Shown: in pieces, positions 11,941 to 24,800 of the stretch
How the letters are laid out: every line of letters starts with the position of its first letter
Position numbering within the stretch: position 1 is the first letter of the stretch
NCBI GenBank assembly: GCA_037974665.1
Contig: CM075777.1
Location: forward strand, 10,749,001-10,813,000
Reading direction: 5' to 3'
Origin: Ehretia macrophylla
Taxonomy: Eukaryota > Streptophyta > Magnoliopsida > Boraginales > Ehretiaceae
Length of the DNA stretch: 64,000 nt
Notes under the pieces: model-generated
The model's input: only the letters and a program-made list of their open reading frames with translations
Told to the model about the DNA's origin: nothing
Database searches by the model: none
Program-made: the position numbers and the translations under genes

Positions 11941-12189
11941 ATGATTTAAAAATAAATAAAAAAGAAAAGGAAACAAAAAACAACACACAAAAAAAAAACA
12001 AAAGAAAGAAAAAATGCAAGAGCCATGTGTATAGAGAATATATAATATGTAAGAAAACGATACTAGAATATATGTTGTATAGACAATATATAAGATGAAT
12101 AAACAAAAGAAAACAAATGCAAGAAAACAGGCCATTTGTTTTTTTGTGCTCCAAGAATTACATTTTCCGAAAATGCTTGAAGTATCAAC

Positions 12190-13137
12190 TAGAAAACAAT
12201 ATAGACAAACAAGAAGATGAAGGTGCACCAGAAAAATTCAACCCAGTTTGAGAACTACATCCATTAGAATTTGTCGTCACTTGATATTTGAACAATAAGT
12301 CATAACAATTTTGACGAAGTTTAGCAAGTTTTGATGAAGCATTCAGACCATAAATGTTATCAAAATAAAACTTAGCCAACTTTAACTTGTATTTGAGATC
12401 CAAGACACTGGCCACGCCTATTAACATATGACAAATATCCCAATACTTTTGATACTTTTTTAACATATTTAATGCCATTTCTCTAATCATCAACTTATAA
12501 CTATTTGACTATTGATCAAGTGCCATTTTAATATCACAAATCTTTGAAAAATACCAATTTGATATAGGATTAAGAGTACCATAAAATATTTCAGTCGCTT
12601 GATAAAAGATTTTCAATATCTCACAAATCTCTATAGCATTATTCCCATTTCCATATGTGGGCAAAGTCGTATAATTTCTCCCTCGGACATTAACTCTTGG
12701 AAATATATCTTTATAAGCTATAGAAGATTGTAGTTTCAAATAAATTGAGTTCCAACGAGTCTTATAGTTAATAGAGTTTTTTTGTACATAAAATGTGTAA
12801 TTGACGAGCGGCTTCCTCAAATTTTTCAATCCTTCTTGGGAAAGCTGTCCAATAAACAATAGTATCCAGATTCTCTCAATCCCACTTCTTATAACTTATA
12901 ATCCATCTTTCACAATCAAATTTAATATGTATGCACAATACTGCATATGAAGTTCCTTTCCCTCTAACAACAAATCATCGAAAGAAAGCTTTTCCAATAA
13001 ACAATTAATCATGGAATCATTAGTTAAGCAATTATCCACAGTAATTGAGCTTAACCTACAATCAATATTCTAGTCCAACAAAGAATCAACAAGTATATCA
13101 GAAAGCACCTCTTTAGTATGTGGGACAGGAACATACA
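12190..13137 (-). pseudogene. hAT-superfamily transposase, central and C-terminal part
   Basis: Minus-strand translation matches plant hAT transposases of the RICESLEEPER/BED zinc-finger type. It reads, in order: VPVPHTKEVLSDILVDSLLD, ITVDNC, LHMQYCAYILNLIVKDGL, TRWNSIYLKL, AYKDIFPRVN, YFSKICDIKMALDQ and MLKKYQKYWDICHML. There is a stop in place of the Trp of the usual LDWNID motif, another stop after VKDGL, a frame change near 12860 and a stop near 12500. The C-terminal dimerisation domain is absent; sequence switches to the duplicated block near 12110-12190. The N-terminal part lies at 24540-24800 and an inner piece at 22166-22262. Confidence 0.85.
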
Positions 13138-13142
13138 TAAGC

Positions 13143-16100
13143 TGTGATACCCAGATTCGGCATGTAGCAATAGTACCTACTTGTATTTACCTATGTGTTT
13201 ACTTTAAATGTTTGCTCATAATCATATGTTTATATTAATTCATTCATTTAATTATTCTATATTCATATTTCTTCAAATAAGTGCAAATAGTATGTAGTAA
13301 ATTAGAATAGGTAATTATTTTGGTAAAATAGTTATTGGAAATTTTGTTGTTGCATTTAAGTGCTAGTTTATCTTATTTTCAATTAGTTGAAAAGTAGTTT
13401 CGAGCTGGAGTAAATTTTAAACTAATCTATTTTTTCAAAATTGATATTTTTCCTTGAATATACCTCATAAATAATATATTCGTTCATTGAAAGAATGTGC
13501 GTTGCATGTCCCGAGCGCGAGATGGAAAATGTTTAGTGACCCCGAGTGAATAGTAATATTTTATTGTTTTGGACCATTTGAACTTGTATTTGATTTTAGC
13601 TAGTTTACATAAGTCCAACACCCTTAAAATAAGTCCAACTTATACACTAATATATCTATCTACTTATTATATACATATATACATATATATTAGCACAAAA
13701 CACACAAAAGAAAAAAAAAAAAAAAGAAGAGAAGAACCCGATGGGTTCTTGAGACAAAAACAAAATGAGCCAACTTAGGGTTAGGTGATTTTGAGCAAGA
13801 TCAAGCCAATTTCAAGTGGATTTAACTTATTTCTATTGCCTAGAAGCCATAGAAAAGTGAGAGATTCATGTATATGTGCATATTTTCATGATTTTTTATT
13901 ATGGTAGATTTGTGTAAATGTTGATTTATGTTGTTTTAATGCCTCTAATGTTATATATACTAGCTAACAATGATGTAGAGTACACTTTTGAATGTTGTAT
14001 GCTTGTGTAGTGTGAATTACATATGTAGTAAAAAGTTGAAGAAGATGAATGAATAGTAAAAACATGAATAGTAACCTTGTGTTTTAGCTTGATTGTGTGA
14101 TATCTAAGCATGATTTATGGGTAAATGAACTTAGATTGGAGCCTTAAATAATCTAGAAATGCATAGATTGTAAGAACAGTAAGTGAAAGTTAGTTATACG
14201 GGCACTATTCATTCAAGACTAACGAAATGTGACCCGATACTTGATCAACACTTGGTTTAGACTATAGGGATGTAAAAATGGTTACTCGATAAAATTTATC
14301 GAATTCCAAAATAGTTGAATTTTAAGTCCTTAATTGCGTAATAAATAGAGGCCTAACGATGTAGGGAATCGGGGTGAAATTTAAGATGCTAAATATCCTT
14401 ATATATGTAGGATGGAGCTTAAAATGTCATTATGACACTTAGTTGATGCACGGATAAGGTACTTGTAGTTCAAACGCACTAAGGGGCTTTTGGGATTTTC
14501 GGGTTAAATGTAGGTTAAAGTGTGGTTTCGTGGCTCTGAGTGGTGTCATCAAGTGTCCTTAGAAGTTTGGTTTAGCTAGTTTATGAATTATGTATCTTGT
14601 GAGTTATATGTGCCTTTAATTGAACTAAAGAACTAAGGCGATTAGAATGTAAAAGTTAAGAAAAATGTTGGAAACTGGCTTGTAGTTGATTATTAAAGTG
14701 TTTAATTGTATATCTTGTGTAATCTATTAGTGAAGTTCGTGAATTGAATGACTTGATTATTTTGTTGGAATATGACTATATCTTGTGTACGTTATTATAT
14801 AGTTTCTTGAAACTTCTTTTGTGTTGGTAAGTTGAGTTACGTGTGTAATAGACATTTAGTTTATATGTTAAGTGTAATTTTGAGTAGTTATAGTTAGTTT
14901 AACTTTATATATTAGTAAATGTTTCTATGTTGTTACAAGGTTATGAGATGTTACTAAAGAACTTGAAGTATTCTTGAGTCAAGCGAAGTTATGAATGATT
15001 GCAAATAGAAGATTAGATTATATTGTGTAGTATATGAACCATGAAATGTATATGAGTATATTCCATTAATTGTCTTGATTGTTTGGTCTTTTGATTGAAA
15101 AGAAGGATTAATAACTAACTAGTTAAAGTTAACTTTATGTTATTAACTGCTAAGTATTCTATGCTACTAAAACGCAATTGGTTGAGGTGGTAAAGAAAGG
15201 ATTTAGCCATGATCACCTAGCTATGTATTGAATGGGAAATGCATAATTGGCTAAAAGTAAAAAGGGGTTAGTTTATAGAAATAGGGGTAGTGCATGATAA
15301 TTGCCTTGTAATTGATTAGTAGGTGTTTAAATGTTTTTGTAAAGTATGCCTATACACTTGGTGAAGTTTCTTGAGCTAGTTGGAATGCCTACCTAGTTGT
15401 GAATTGGATGAATATGCATGAAATGATTCTTAGGTCATGCTTATAGTTGGTTTATGTTTAAGCATTAAAGGTGGTTGTCTTGATTGAATACTCAATTTAA
15501 TATTCCTTTGTGATATAAATAAAGTTGAATTAGTTATGAAGTTTAACTTGTTAAAAGTTAATGTAGTTAATGTTCTTTGCAAGATTAAAGAAATGATTTT
15601 GAGTTAGTTGTATGATTACTTGGGCTATGTGGTGATATAATATACGTAAGTGATTATATAGGCAACATCTATTGAGTTAAGTTATAGTTAAGTTGGAATT
15701 GATATAGCTTATTGCTAAAGTGCCAAACTTATATGAACACGCTATTCGAGCTAATTCAAGGAAGTTTGGAGTGAATCGGAGCTATTTTCTTGCATATTTA
15801 GCAGAATCCAAGGTGATGGAGTCTTCATTTCTTTTGTGCGTCTTAGCTTGTTTTATTGCTTCTAGATTGTATGACTTAGTTTAATGGATAAGGTTTATAT
15901 GCACTATTTACTTGTTGTCTTATGATTTCTCGTGTTTACTTGTGATTATTCCGTGATATTTTGTGAATTCTCGAATTCGGGTTTTGGGATTGTGCAACCT
16001 TTTCAGGCATGGTAGTGTCGAGTAACACGAGTGGCATTGGGCTTGTCGTGCTCCCTCGGCTACCATGGTTTCCCAGTCTCTTTCTCGCTGAGGCATACTC

Positions 16101-16912
16101 TCCTACCCTAGAGGCGCGGTTCACCTCGTTGGGGCATACAGATCTACCTTGAGAGATATGGCTCGTAAGATTGGGGTACATCCAGAGTACCCCATTTGGA
16201 GGAGTAAGGGGTTTGCCGGCATTTACTTGAAGATCATGTTTTGTGGTTCGAGATCGAAGACAGGAAGTTGAATCGTATCCTTTTATAATGTGTTTGATTA
16301 TTTGTTCCATTAGCTTACTTTATTGTGTTATTTATGTTTTTATCTTTATTGCATCTCACGAAAGCACACCCGGTTGCATTACTTCCCTCACTGAGTAACT
16401 TTGGTTACTCATTCCTCATTTTAACATGTTTCAGGTGCAATTAGAACAACTATCTTGTGTGTCGTGTTGTTGGTTGCTTATCTTGCTGAGGTTGGAAGCT
16501 GCTTGTGAAGATGGGACTTGATGTGTTTATGTTCTGTTTTGAGACCTTTGATGTCTTGTAGGTATTTTTGGTATGGACTGTTGGATTGTAAACTAAATTA
16601 AGGACTTGTGTGATTTGATAGAGTAGTGACATGTAATAGCTAAAGATAGACTTTATTGTCTTTTGATTGCATGCTCGGGTGGTTATGTTTTTTTGTCTAA
16701 GGCTTGGATGGTCTTGAGACTGGGAAAAGTTGGATTGTTGGAGTTGAGGTGTTGTATTGTGGTTATATTTTTTGCTTGCAGGTTTTTTATTAGTCCTATA
16801 AACAGGGGAGACTCTGTCCGTTTTTTCTAAATCTTGTGCCTGGGTTTGGATATGGGTTGAGAATAGTATGATTAATAGGAGTCCTGGTTCCGTGAGGGAT
16901 TGGGGCGTTGCA
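13143..16912 (+). repeat. 5' LTR of the LARD-like element
   Basis: 3770 bp, aligned end to end with 18246-22022. No coding frame is shared between the two LTR copies in a way that suggests a gene. Confidence 0.92.
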
Positions 16913-18245
16913 GAAGTGGTATCATAGCTTAGTAGCTCACAGCCGGGACAGGGTCCTCGGTCTGTTGGGTAGCGACCTTGAGTGCGTGTATGTGAAATGT
17001 GTTCTTGATAGTCGTGTGTGTGCTTGCATGTGATACTTATGTGTCTTTAATGATTATGTGTATCTATATGACTATTTGTACAATAAATGGAAATTATGTG
17101 ATATGTGTATTGTGTAATATGACTATGTATACATCTTTGTGACTTATTTGCGTAATATGTGAAAGAATATGTGATATGTGTAAATGTGTGACTATGTGTA
17201 TATCTAGCTGACTCTTGGAGAAATTATTTATCTTATTTATTAGTAGTTATATGTATGTTTGGACTACGTGAATAAAATTGTTAATTGTGATAAGACAACT
17301 TGTTAAGTAATATTAAGTATGAGTGAACTCTAGTGTAGCCAATGAATGTATGATAATTTGAAGTATTAATTGTACATATGTGATATATACTCAGAATGTG
17401 AGAATTGTATTAAAAATGTTATGTAACTGTTAAGAAAATCATACCCTATATGATTTTAATTGCATACAAGCATTACCCATTAATGTGGTAAGTAAACTCA
17501 TCCATTGTGGTGGAATGGCTAATGACGGTCTTTCCAAGGATGGAGACCTCCAGGAATGAGAGGTATTTGATCAGACATCTGGTGGGAAATTGATATTTAC
17601 ATTTGGAACTCGACCTTGGAAATTCTTACTAGATAATCTCTCGGAATTCCGCAATAACATTAGACTTCTTATATGGTACTTGTATTCAAATCAATTCTTG
17701 TTTCGAGATGTTTGGTTGGTGTTCTTAATAGGGGCCTTATTCAGTTTCCTTGTTCCGAATCTCACGTGTGATATTCTTCTTAGCATTGTTATTGGGATTT
17801 TGATGGTATTCTTTTTTGCATTCGTTTATATAAATGGTTTCTCTGGGATTTCCTATATAGGCGATTCTTATTTGGAGTATTCATTCGGTATTCCTTCTTG
17901 GCATCCTCTGTGGTATTTTATTCAGAGTTCTTATCGGATTTCACAATCGGCTTATGACTGGGATTTCTATAAGGTATTTGCATCCAGAGGGATCCTATTC
18001 AAACTTCTACATGGTATCTATATTGGAGCCTTTATTTGGCTACTTTACTTGGGATTTCTTATGTGGAAATTCCTTTCGAGTATTCTTATTGCATTTCTCC
18101 ATAGTATTCTTGTGAGATCTCCTAGTTGGTATTCTTGTGCAGTGCTCTTCATCTGCAACAGTTCTGGCAGGAGTGATTATAATTGATGTGGAATTCTTTT
18201 GAGAATAAAGAATTGTGAGGACGCAATTGTTTGAAGGGGGAAGAG
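16913..18245 (+). other. Internal region of the LARD-like element
   Basis: 1333 bp without gag, protease, RT, RNase H or integrase motifs. The first 600 bp are rich in TGTGTA-type words. The rest has an open frame at 17590-18186 (198 codons, no ATG at its 5' end) that is very hydrophobic because the sequence is T-rich. A purine tract (TTGAAGGGGGAAGAG) sits directly before the 3' LTR. Whether the frame is translated cannot be told. Confidence 0.7.
16916..16930 (+). promoter_or_regulatory. Primer-binding site of the LARD-like element
   Basis: TGGTATCATAGC begins four bases after the 5' LTR and matches the plant initiator tRNA-Met complement TGGTATCAGAGC with one difference. Confidence 0.8.
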
Positions 18246-21200
18246 TATGACACCCAGATCTGGCATGTAGCAGTAGTACCTATTTGCATAGACCTATGTG
18301 TTATACTTTAAATGTTTGCTCATAATCATATGTTTATATTAATTCATTCATTTAATTATACTATATTCATATTTCTTGAAATATGTACAAATAGTATGTA
18401 GTAAATTAGAAGAGGTAATTATTTTGGTAAAATTGTTATTAGAAATTTTGTTGTTGCATTTAAGTGCTAGTTTCTCTTATTTTCAATTAGTTGAAAATTA
18501 ACTCCGAGCTGGAGTAAATTTTAAACTAATCTATTTTTTTGAAATTGATATTTTTCCTTGAATATACCTCATAAATAATATATTCGTTCATTGAAAGAAT
18601 ATTCATTACATGTCCCGAGCGTGAGATGGAAAATGTTTAGTGACCCCGAGTGAATACTAATAGTTTTATTGTTTTGGACCATTTGAACTTGTATTTGGTT
18701 TTAGCTAGATACATAAGTCCAACACCCTTAAAATAAGTCCAACTTATACACTAATATATCTATCTACTTATTATATACATATATATTAGCATAAAACACA
18801 CAAAAGAAAAAAAAGAGAAGAGAAGAACCCGATGGGTTCTTGAGACAAAAAGAAAAGGGGCCAAGTTAGGGTTAGGTGATTTTGAGCAAGATCAAGCCAA
18901 TTGCAAGTGGATTTAGCTTATTTCTAGTGCCTAAAAGCCATAGAAAAGTGAGAGATTCATGTATATGTGCATATTTCCATGATTTTTGATTATGGTAGAT
19001 TTGTGAAAATGTTGATTTATGTTGTTTTAATGCTTATAATGTTATATATACTAGCTAACAATGATGTAGAGTAAACTTTTGAGTGTTGTATGCTTGTGTA
19101 GTGTGAATTGCATATGTAGTAGAATGTTAAAGAAGATGAATGAATAGTAAAAATATGAATAGTAACTCTTGTGTTCTAGCTTGATTGTGTGATATCTAAG
19201 CATGATTTAGGGATAAATGAACTTAGATTAGAGCCTTAAATAATCTAGAAATGCATAGATTGTAAGAACAATAAGTGAAAGTTAGTTATACAGGCACTAT
19301 TCATTCAGGACTAACGAAACGTGACCCGATACTCGATCTAACACTTGGTTTGGACTGTAAGGATATAAAAGTGGTTGCTCGATAAAATTTATCGAATTCC
19401 GAGATAGTTGAATTTTAAGTCCTTAATTGCATAATAAATAAAGGCCTAATGATGTGGGGAACCGGGGTCGAATTTAAGATGCTAAATATCCTTATATATG
19501 TAGGATGGAGCTTAAAATGTCATTATGGCACTTAGTTGATGCACAAATAGGGTACTTGTAGTTCAAATGCACTAAAGGGCTTTTGGGGCTTTCGGGTTAA
19601 ATGTAGGTTAAAGTATGGTTTCGTGGCTCTGAGTGGTGTCATCAAGTGCCCTTAGATGTGTGGTTTAGCTAGTTTGTGAATAATGTATCTTGTGAATTAT
19701 ATGTGCCTTAAATTGAACTAAAGAACTAAGTCGATTAGAATGTAAAATTTGAGCAAAATGTTAGTAACTGACTTGAAGTTGATTATTAAAGTGTTTAATT
19801 GCATTTGGATAACTTGTGTAATCTATTAGTGAAGTTCATGAATTGAAGGAATTAAATGACTTGATTATTTTGTTGGAATATGACTATATCTTGGGTATGT
19901 TATTATATAGCTTCTTGAAACTTCCTTTGTGTTGATAAGTTGAGCTATGTGTATAATGGACATTTAGTTTCTATGTTAAGTATAATTTTGAGTAGTTATA
20001 GTTAGTTTAAGTTTATATATTAGGAAATGTTTCTATGTTGTTACAAGGTTATGGGATGTTACTAAAGAACTTGAAGTATTCTTGAGTCAAGCGAAGTTAT
20101 GAATGATTGCAAATAGAAGATTAGATTATATTGTGTAGTGTATGAACCATGAAATGTATATGAGTATATTCCATTAATTGTCTTGATTGTTTGGTCTTTT
20201 GATTGAAACGAAGGATTAATAACTAACTAGTTAAAGTTAACTTTCTGTTATTAACTGCTAAGTATTCTACGCTACTAAAACGCAATTGGTTGAAGTGGTA
20301 AAGAAAGGATTTAGGCATGATCACCTAGCTATGAATTGAATGGGAAATGCATAATTGGCTAAAAGTAAAAAGGGGTTAGCTTATAGAAATGGAGGTAGTT
20401 GATGATAATTGCCTTGTAATTGATTAGTAGGTGTTTAAATGTTTTTGTAAAGTATGCCTATAATACTTGGTGAAGTTTCTTGAGCTAGATGGAATGCCTA
20501 CTTGTTGTGAATTGGATGAATATGCATGAAATGATTCTTAGGTCATGCTTATAGTTGATTTATGTTTAAGCGTTAAAGGTGGTTGTCTTGATTGAATACT
20601 CAATTTAATATTTCTTTGTGATATAAATGAAGTTGAATTAGTTTTGTAGTTTAACTTGTTAAAAGTTAATGTAGTTAATGTTCTTTGCAAGATTAAAGAA
20701 ATGACTTTCAGTTAGTTGTATGATTACTTGGGCTATGTGGCGATATAATATATGTAAGTGATTATATAGGTAACATCTATTGAGTTAAGTTATAGTTAAG
20801 TTGGAATTGATATAGCTTATTGCTAAAAAGCGAAACTTATATAAACACGCTAGGGTTACACATTCGAGCTAATTCAAGGAAGTTTGGAGTAAATTGGAGC
20901 TATTTTCTTGCATATTTAGCCAAATCCAAGGTGAGGGAGTCTTCATTTCTTTTGTGCATCTTAGCTTGTTTTATTGCTTCTAGATTGTATGACTTAGTTT
21001 AATGGATAAGGTTTATATGCACTATTTACTTGTTGTCTTATGATTTCTCATGTTTACTTGTGATTATTCCGTGAATTCTCAAATTCGGGTTTCGGGGTTG
21101 CGCAATCTTTTCGGACATAGTAGTGTCTAGTAACACGAGCGGTATCGGGCTTGCCATGCTCTCTCAGCTACCATGGTTTTCGAGTCCCTTTCTCGCTAAG

Positions 21201-22022
21201 ACATACTCTCTTACCCTAGAGGCGTGGTTCATCTCGTTGGGGCATACAGACCTACCTTGGGAGATATGGGTCGTAGAATCGGGGTACATTTGGAGTACCC
21301 CATTTGGAGGAGTAAGGGGTTTGCCGGCATTTGCATGAAGATCATGGTTCGTGGTTCGAGATCGAAGACAAAAAGTTGAACCGTATCCTTTTATAATGAG
21401 TTTGATTATTTGTTCTATTAGCTTACTTTATTATGTTATTTATGTTATTATCTTTGTTGCATCTCACGAAAGCATACCCGGTTTACTACATCACCTCCCT
21501 CACTGAGTAACTTTGGTTACTCATTCCTCGTTTTAACATGTTTTAGGTGCAATTAGAACAACTATCTTGTGTGCCGTGTTGTTGGTTGCTTATCTTGCTG
21601 AGGTTGGAGCTATTTGTGAGGATGAGACTTGATGTGTTTATGTTCTGTTTTGAGACCCTTGAGGTCTTGTAGGTATTTTTGGTATGCCTTGTTGGATTGT
21701 AAACTAAATTAAGGACTTGTGTAGTTTGATAGAGTAGTGGCGTGTAATAGCAAAAGATAGACTTTATTGTCTTTTGATTGCATGCTCGGGTGGTTATATT
21801 TTTTGTCTAAGACGCGGATGGCCTTGAGACTAGAAAAAGTTGGACAGTTGGAGTTGGGGTGTTGTATTGTGGTTATATTTTCTCCTTGTAGGTTTTTGAT
21901 TAATCCTATAAACAGGAGGGACTCCGTCCGTTTTTTTAAAATTTTGTACCTGGGTTTAGATATGAGTTGAGAATAGCATGATTAATAGGAGTCCTGGTTC
22001 CATGAGGGATCAGGGTGTTACA
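18246..22022 (+). repeat. 3' LTR of the LARD-like element
   Basis: 3777 bp. It starts TATGACACCC after the polypurine tract and ends GGGTGTTACA before the TAAGC target duplication. Confidence 0.92.
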
Positions 22023-22165
22023 TAAGCCTAAATAGACATATCTATAAAATCATGTAACTAACAAATAAACTATAAACTCATGTAACTAACAAATAAACAA
22101 AGCAAAGCATAGAGAATTTGTTTTTTGTTTCTTTTCTTTTTGCAAGAATTAAATTGTACCATACC

Positions 22166-22262
22166 TTAGAATGCGACTTTGTAGCTTCCATGGTTCGTCA
22201 ATGAAATGGGCGGTGATAGCCATAAAACCTTTCTTTGTGTTGTTGGATGTGCACATGCCATT
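22166..22262 (-). pseudogene. hAT transposase, inner exon piece
   Basis: Minus strand reads CTSNNTKKGFMAITAHFI followed by DEPWKLQSRILR, the segment that in hAT proteins precedes VPVPHTKEVL. It is followed by GTATGG and, about 140 bp on, by TTTAG next to the LARD insertion. So this transposase gene had an intron here, and the LTR element landed at its acceptor end. The usual TTDMW is degraded. Confidence 0.7.
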
Positions 22263-22316
22263 AGGCTAACTTCAGCAACTTCCCTATTTTTTTTCTACAT
22301 ATAGGGAGTTTGGAGT

Positions 22317-23795
22317 TAGGAATGGAAGTGGTTTGGTTAACCGCGGTTTTTTGCAAAACCAAAACTGAAACCGTTTATCAAACCGAAAACCGAAACCGAA
22401 ACCGAAAACTGACGGGTTTAAAAATCATTATCCAAAACCGAAACTTATGGGTTTAAAAAAACCGCGGATAACTGAAACCGATAACTTAAAAAAAAATTAA
22501 TTTAAATAGAAAAAAGTCCAAAAATATGATAAAAATTTTAATTTAAATGTAAAAAAGAAAAGATAAATCACAAAAATTTAATTTAATAGAAAAATTACTC
22601 CAAAAATATGTTAAAATAATTAAATGTTAAAAAAGCATCAAAACAAAATATATTAATACTTGTAGACAAGACAATAAAATTAAAAATCTATTTAAAGCAA
22701 AAAAAAATAAATTAATTGGAGAAAATCTTCATTTTATAAAATCTCTATTTTCTCTCAAGAATTGCAGCAGCATCAGCATCAAAACCAAAAATAAGAACAA
22801 CAACAAAAAACATATAGAAACGGGAATGAAATAAAATACAAGAATCAGATCTACAAGACATCCTGTACATGAGAATCATAGATCTGACCGAAACACCATA
22901 TTATCATCTGAGCCAGAATTATAGATTCGGCCCGAGGCCATCTTGGCCTGTCCTCGTTTATATTTTTGAATTCTTGGTTGTAGGTTTGACAAACTAACAC
23001 ACCCATATGCAAGTGTTTCCCTTCATGGAATCTAGAAAATGAGAGAGATAGAGAGTCAGAAAGGAAGACGAAACCAACAACTATTTCACAATTGTCAAAA
23101 ATGGTACAAGATTTGCTTAATTCATGCACCGTTACAGAATCGCTGGAAGGAGTTGGGGACGGAAGATAAACTTCAACCTTCTCGGCTGGTATGCCTATAC
23201 CACTTACACTACCTACAGAGTTCAACTCGTTTGCCTTTATAGATGAGAGTGATAGAGGAGATCCGTAGAGAGAAATTGAGAGTTGGAGTTGATGAGAGAA
23301 AGTGAAGGTCTTTTTTGTTTTTGGTGTTGGTGAGAGAGTAGAGTTGTGTGTTGTTTTCTAGTGAAAGAAAGGGGAGTAGAGAGGAGAGAAGTAAATGAAG
23401 AGAAATGAAAATGAAATGACATTAAAATGCAAATTGAATGGCCTGGGAATTCACACGAAATGAAATGTAGAGGATTGGAATTTTTTGTTTATATTTGGTG
23501 CATGTTTATTAATTTGTTTTTTGGGCAAAAGGTGTATGTTTATTAATTAGTTAATAATCTTTTATTCTTGAAAATTCAATATTGTTATATATATTTATTT
23601 CAATTATAAATTAATAATCGAGTTTCGGGTTTCAATTTTTTTGAATATCTAAAACCAAAACCTAACGGTTTATCCGTTGGTTACTACTTATAAAAACCAA
23701 AACCTATCGGTTTCTCCATCGATTTTTCTTATTGGATTTTTATTGGGCGGATACCCGTCAGTTTCGGTTAGAATGGATACCCATTGTCATCCCTA
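22317..23795. mobile_element. Non-autonomous hAT element (1.48 kb)
   Basis: A perfect 8-bp target duplication, TTTGGAGT, lies at 22309-22316 and 23796-23803. Short imperfect terminal inverted repeats begin TAGGAATGG on the left and TAGGGATGA on the right (complement). Both subterminal regions carry many copies of AACCGAAA-type words (and complement), a common hAT feature. No transposase frame is visible. The open frame on the minus strand at 22851-23225 has no recognisable domain. Confidence 0.8.
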
Positions 23796-23807
23796 TTTGG
23801 AGTTGCC

Positions 23808-24400
23808 TCATTAGCTTTTAGGGCCCTTATTTCAGTTTCACTCCAACAACTTTTCTATTTTTAATCTATTATTATTTCAGGGGCTCCCTATTCGAATTTT
23901 ACTCTAACAGCTTCCATATTTTAAAAACTATCTATTTTGTTTTATTCCACTTTATTTCTATTTTGATTATACACACCATTTGATTTTTTTATTTATGTTT
24001 TTCATTTGTTAATGATGATATTCTACTTTATTTTTATAACATGAAACCTTACTTATTAGATCCTTTCCTTTCAACTTTCTTTATTCATTAACCTCGCCTA
24101 TGAGTTCTTCGTCCCACAAACATCCCTAAAACTTTGAAAGTCCCCAACCCTTATTAGCTTTAAGGGTCCCTATTTCAGTTTCACTCTAACAACTTCTCTA
24201 TTTTTAATCTATTATTATTTCAGGGGCTCCGTATTCAAATTTCACTATAACAGCTTCCATATTTTAAAAACTATCTATTTTGTTTTAATCCATTTTATTT
24301 CTATTTTGATTATACACACCATTTGATTTTTTTATTTATGTTTTTCATTTGTTAATGATGATATTCTATTTTATTTTTTATTTTATTTTTTATTTTATTT
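23808..24400. repeat. Imperfect ~340-bp-period tandem duplication
   Basis: The block from about 23813 (AGCTTTTAGGGCCCTTATTT) recurs from about 24155, with shared words such as CAGCTTCCATATTTTAAAAA and TTCATTTGTTAATGATGATA. It belongs to MITE-like sequence that interrupts the hAT transposase between its pieces at 22264 and about 24550. Confidence 0.75.
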
Positions 24401-24539
24401 TTGTCTCAATCAAAAAGGCGGAATTGACTTAGTTAGAAAGTTGTCATCAAAACTTGAAGTTTCGTAAAGATTATAACAGTCTCCAATGATCAAAAGTTGA
24501 TCGTTGGAGAGATTTTGCATATATAGGAGCCATTTTAGG

Positions 24540-24800
24540 GAGGCTATTGGATTCAGTCTTAATGATTGCTACTTTACTCTTAAACTTCTCTAACAGTTGA
24601 TAAGTTTTTGCTTTTTCAACATTATAAATTTTCAACGTATCACTCTTAGTTGTATTTCTTGAGACCATCTTGAAGCATGGTTGAAGGCTACTAACAAATC
24701 TCCTAAACTCAATATGATCAACAATGGATAAATGATATTCATGTAAAATAATTGCAAATGCTAACTCTCGATGTGGAATCTTTTGTTCAAAAGAGTAATT
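24540..24800 (-). pseudogene. hAT transposase, N-terminal piece
   Basis: Minus strand reads RELAFAIILHEYHLSIVDHI, EFRRFVSSLQPCFKMVSRNT, KSDTLKIYNVEKAKTYQLLE and KFKSKVAI. This is the region that normally leads into the TTDMWTSNN motif of plant hAT transposases. It joins the pieces at 22166-22262 and 12190-13137 as parts of one broken gene. Upstream, near 24800, it meets a copia remnant. Confidence 0.75.

Larger units (their letters stand above)
4260..12110. repeat. Segmental duplication, copy 1
   Basis: This block aligns in the same orientation with 52362-62000, about 48 kb away. Landmarks in the same order are: CYP82 5' end, TATA region, CA/TA microsatellite, AAT/ATT palindrome, MYB exon remnant, copia RNase H tail, and an arm of a dispersed TIR repeat. 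By eye about nine in ten bases match outside indels. Copy 1 alone has the foldback element at 4837-5321 and the stretch of about 9185-10140. Copy 2 alone has the inserts at about 53597-54062 and 56646-59351. Similarity fades at about 12107 (61995-62000 in copy 2). Confidence 0.9.
13143..22022 (+). mobile_element. Non-autonomous LTR retrotransposon with ~3.8 kb LTRs (LARD-like, Ty3/gypsy Tekay/Del type)
   Basis: Two direct repeats of 3770 and 3777 bp enclose only 1333 bp. The ends are TG...CA-like (TGTGATACCC ... GGCGTTGCA; TATGACACCC ... GGGTGTTACA). A perfect 5-bp target duplication, TAAGC, lies at 13138-13142 and 22023-22027. A primer site like that for initiator tRNA-Met follows the 5' LTR, and a polypurine tract precedes the 3' LTR. 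No gag or pol domain is seen, which fits a large retrotransposon derivative. LTR style and end words suggest the Tekay/Del chromoviruses. In the stretches I compared the LTRs differ by about 5%, suggesting an age of a few million years. Structurally it looks complete for a non-autonomous element. It lies at the splice-acceptor end of an intron in the hAT gene. Confidence 0.92.

Noticed and set aside
11905-12228. Hydrophobic minus-strand frame, similar to one at 61676-61999
   Set aside because: Sequence is T-rich on that strand and lies in the duplicated block; the shared frame follows from duplication, not from coding constraint.
13926-16632. Several 60-124 codon frames inside the long LTRs
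   Set aside because: Not preserved between the two LTR copies; no domains.
22851-23225. 124-codon minus-strand frame inside the hAT element, as a possible gene
   Set aside because: No recognisable domain or homologue that I know; lies wholly within a non-autonomous transposon.
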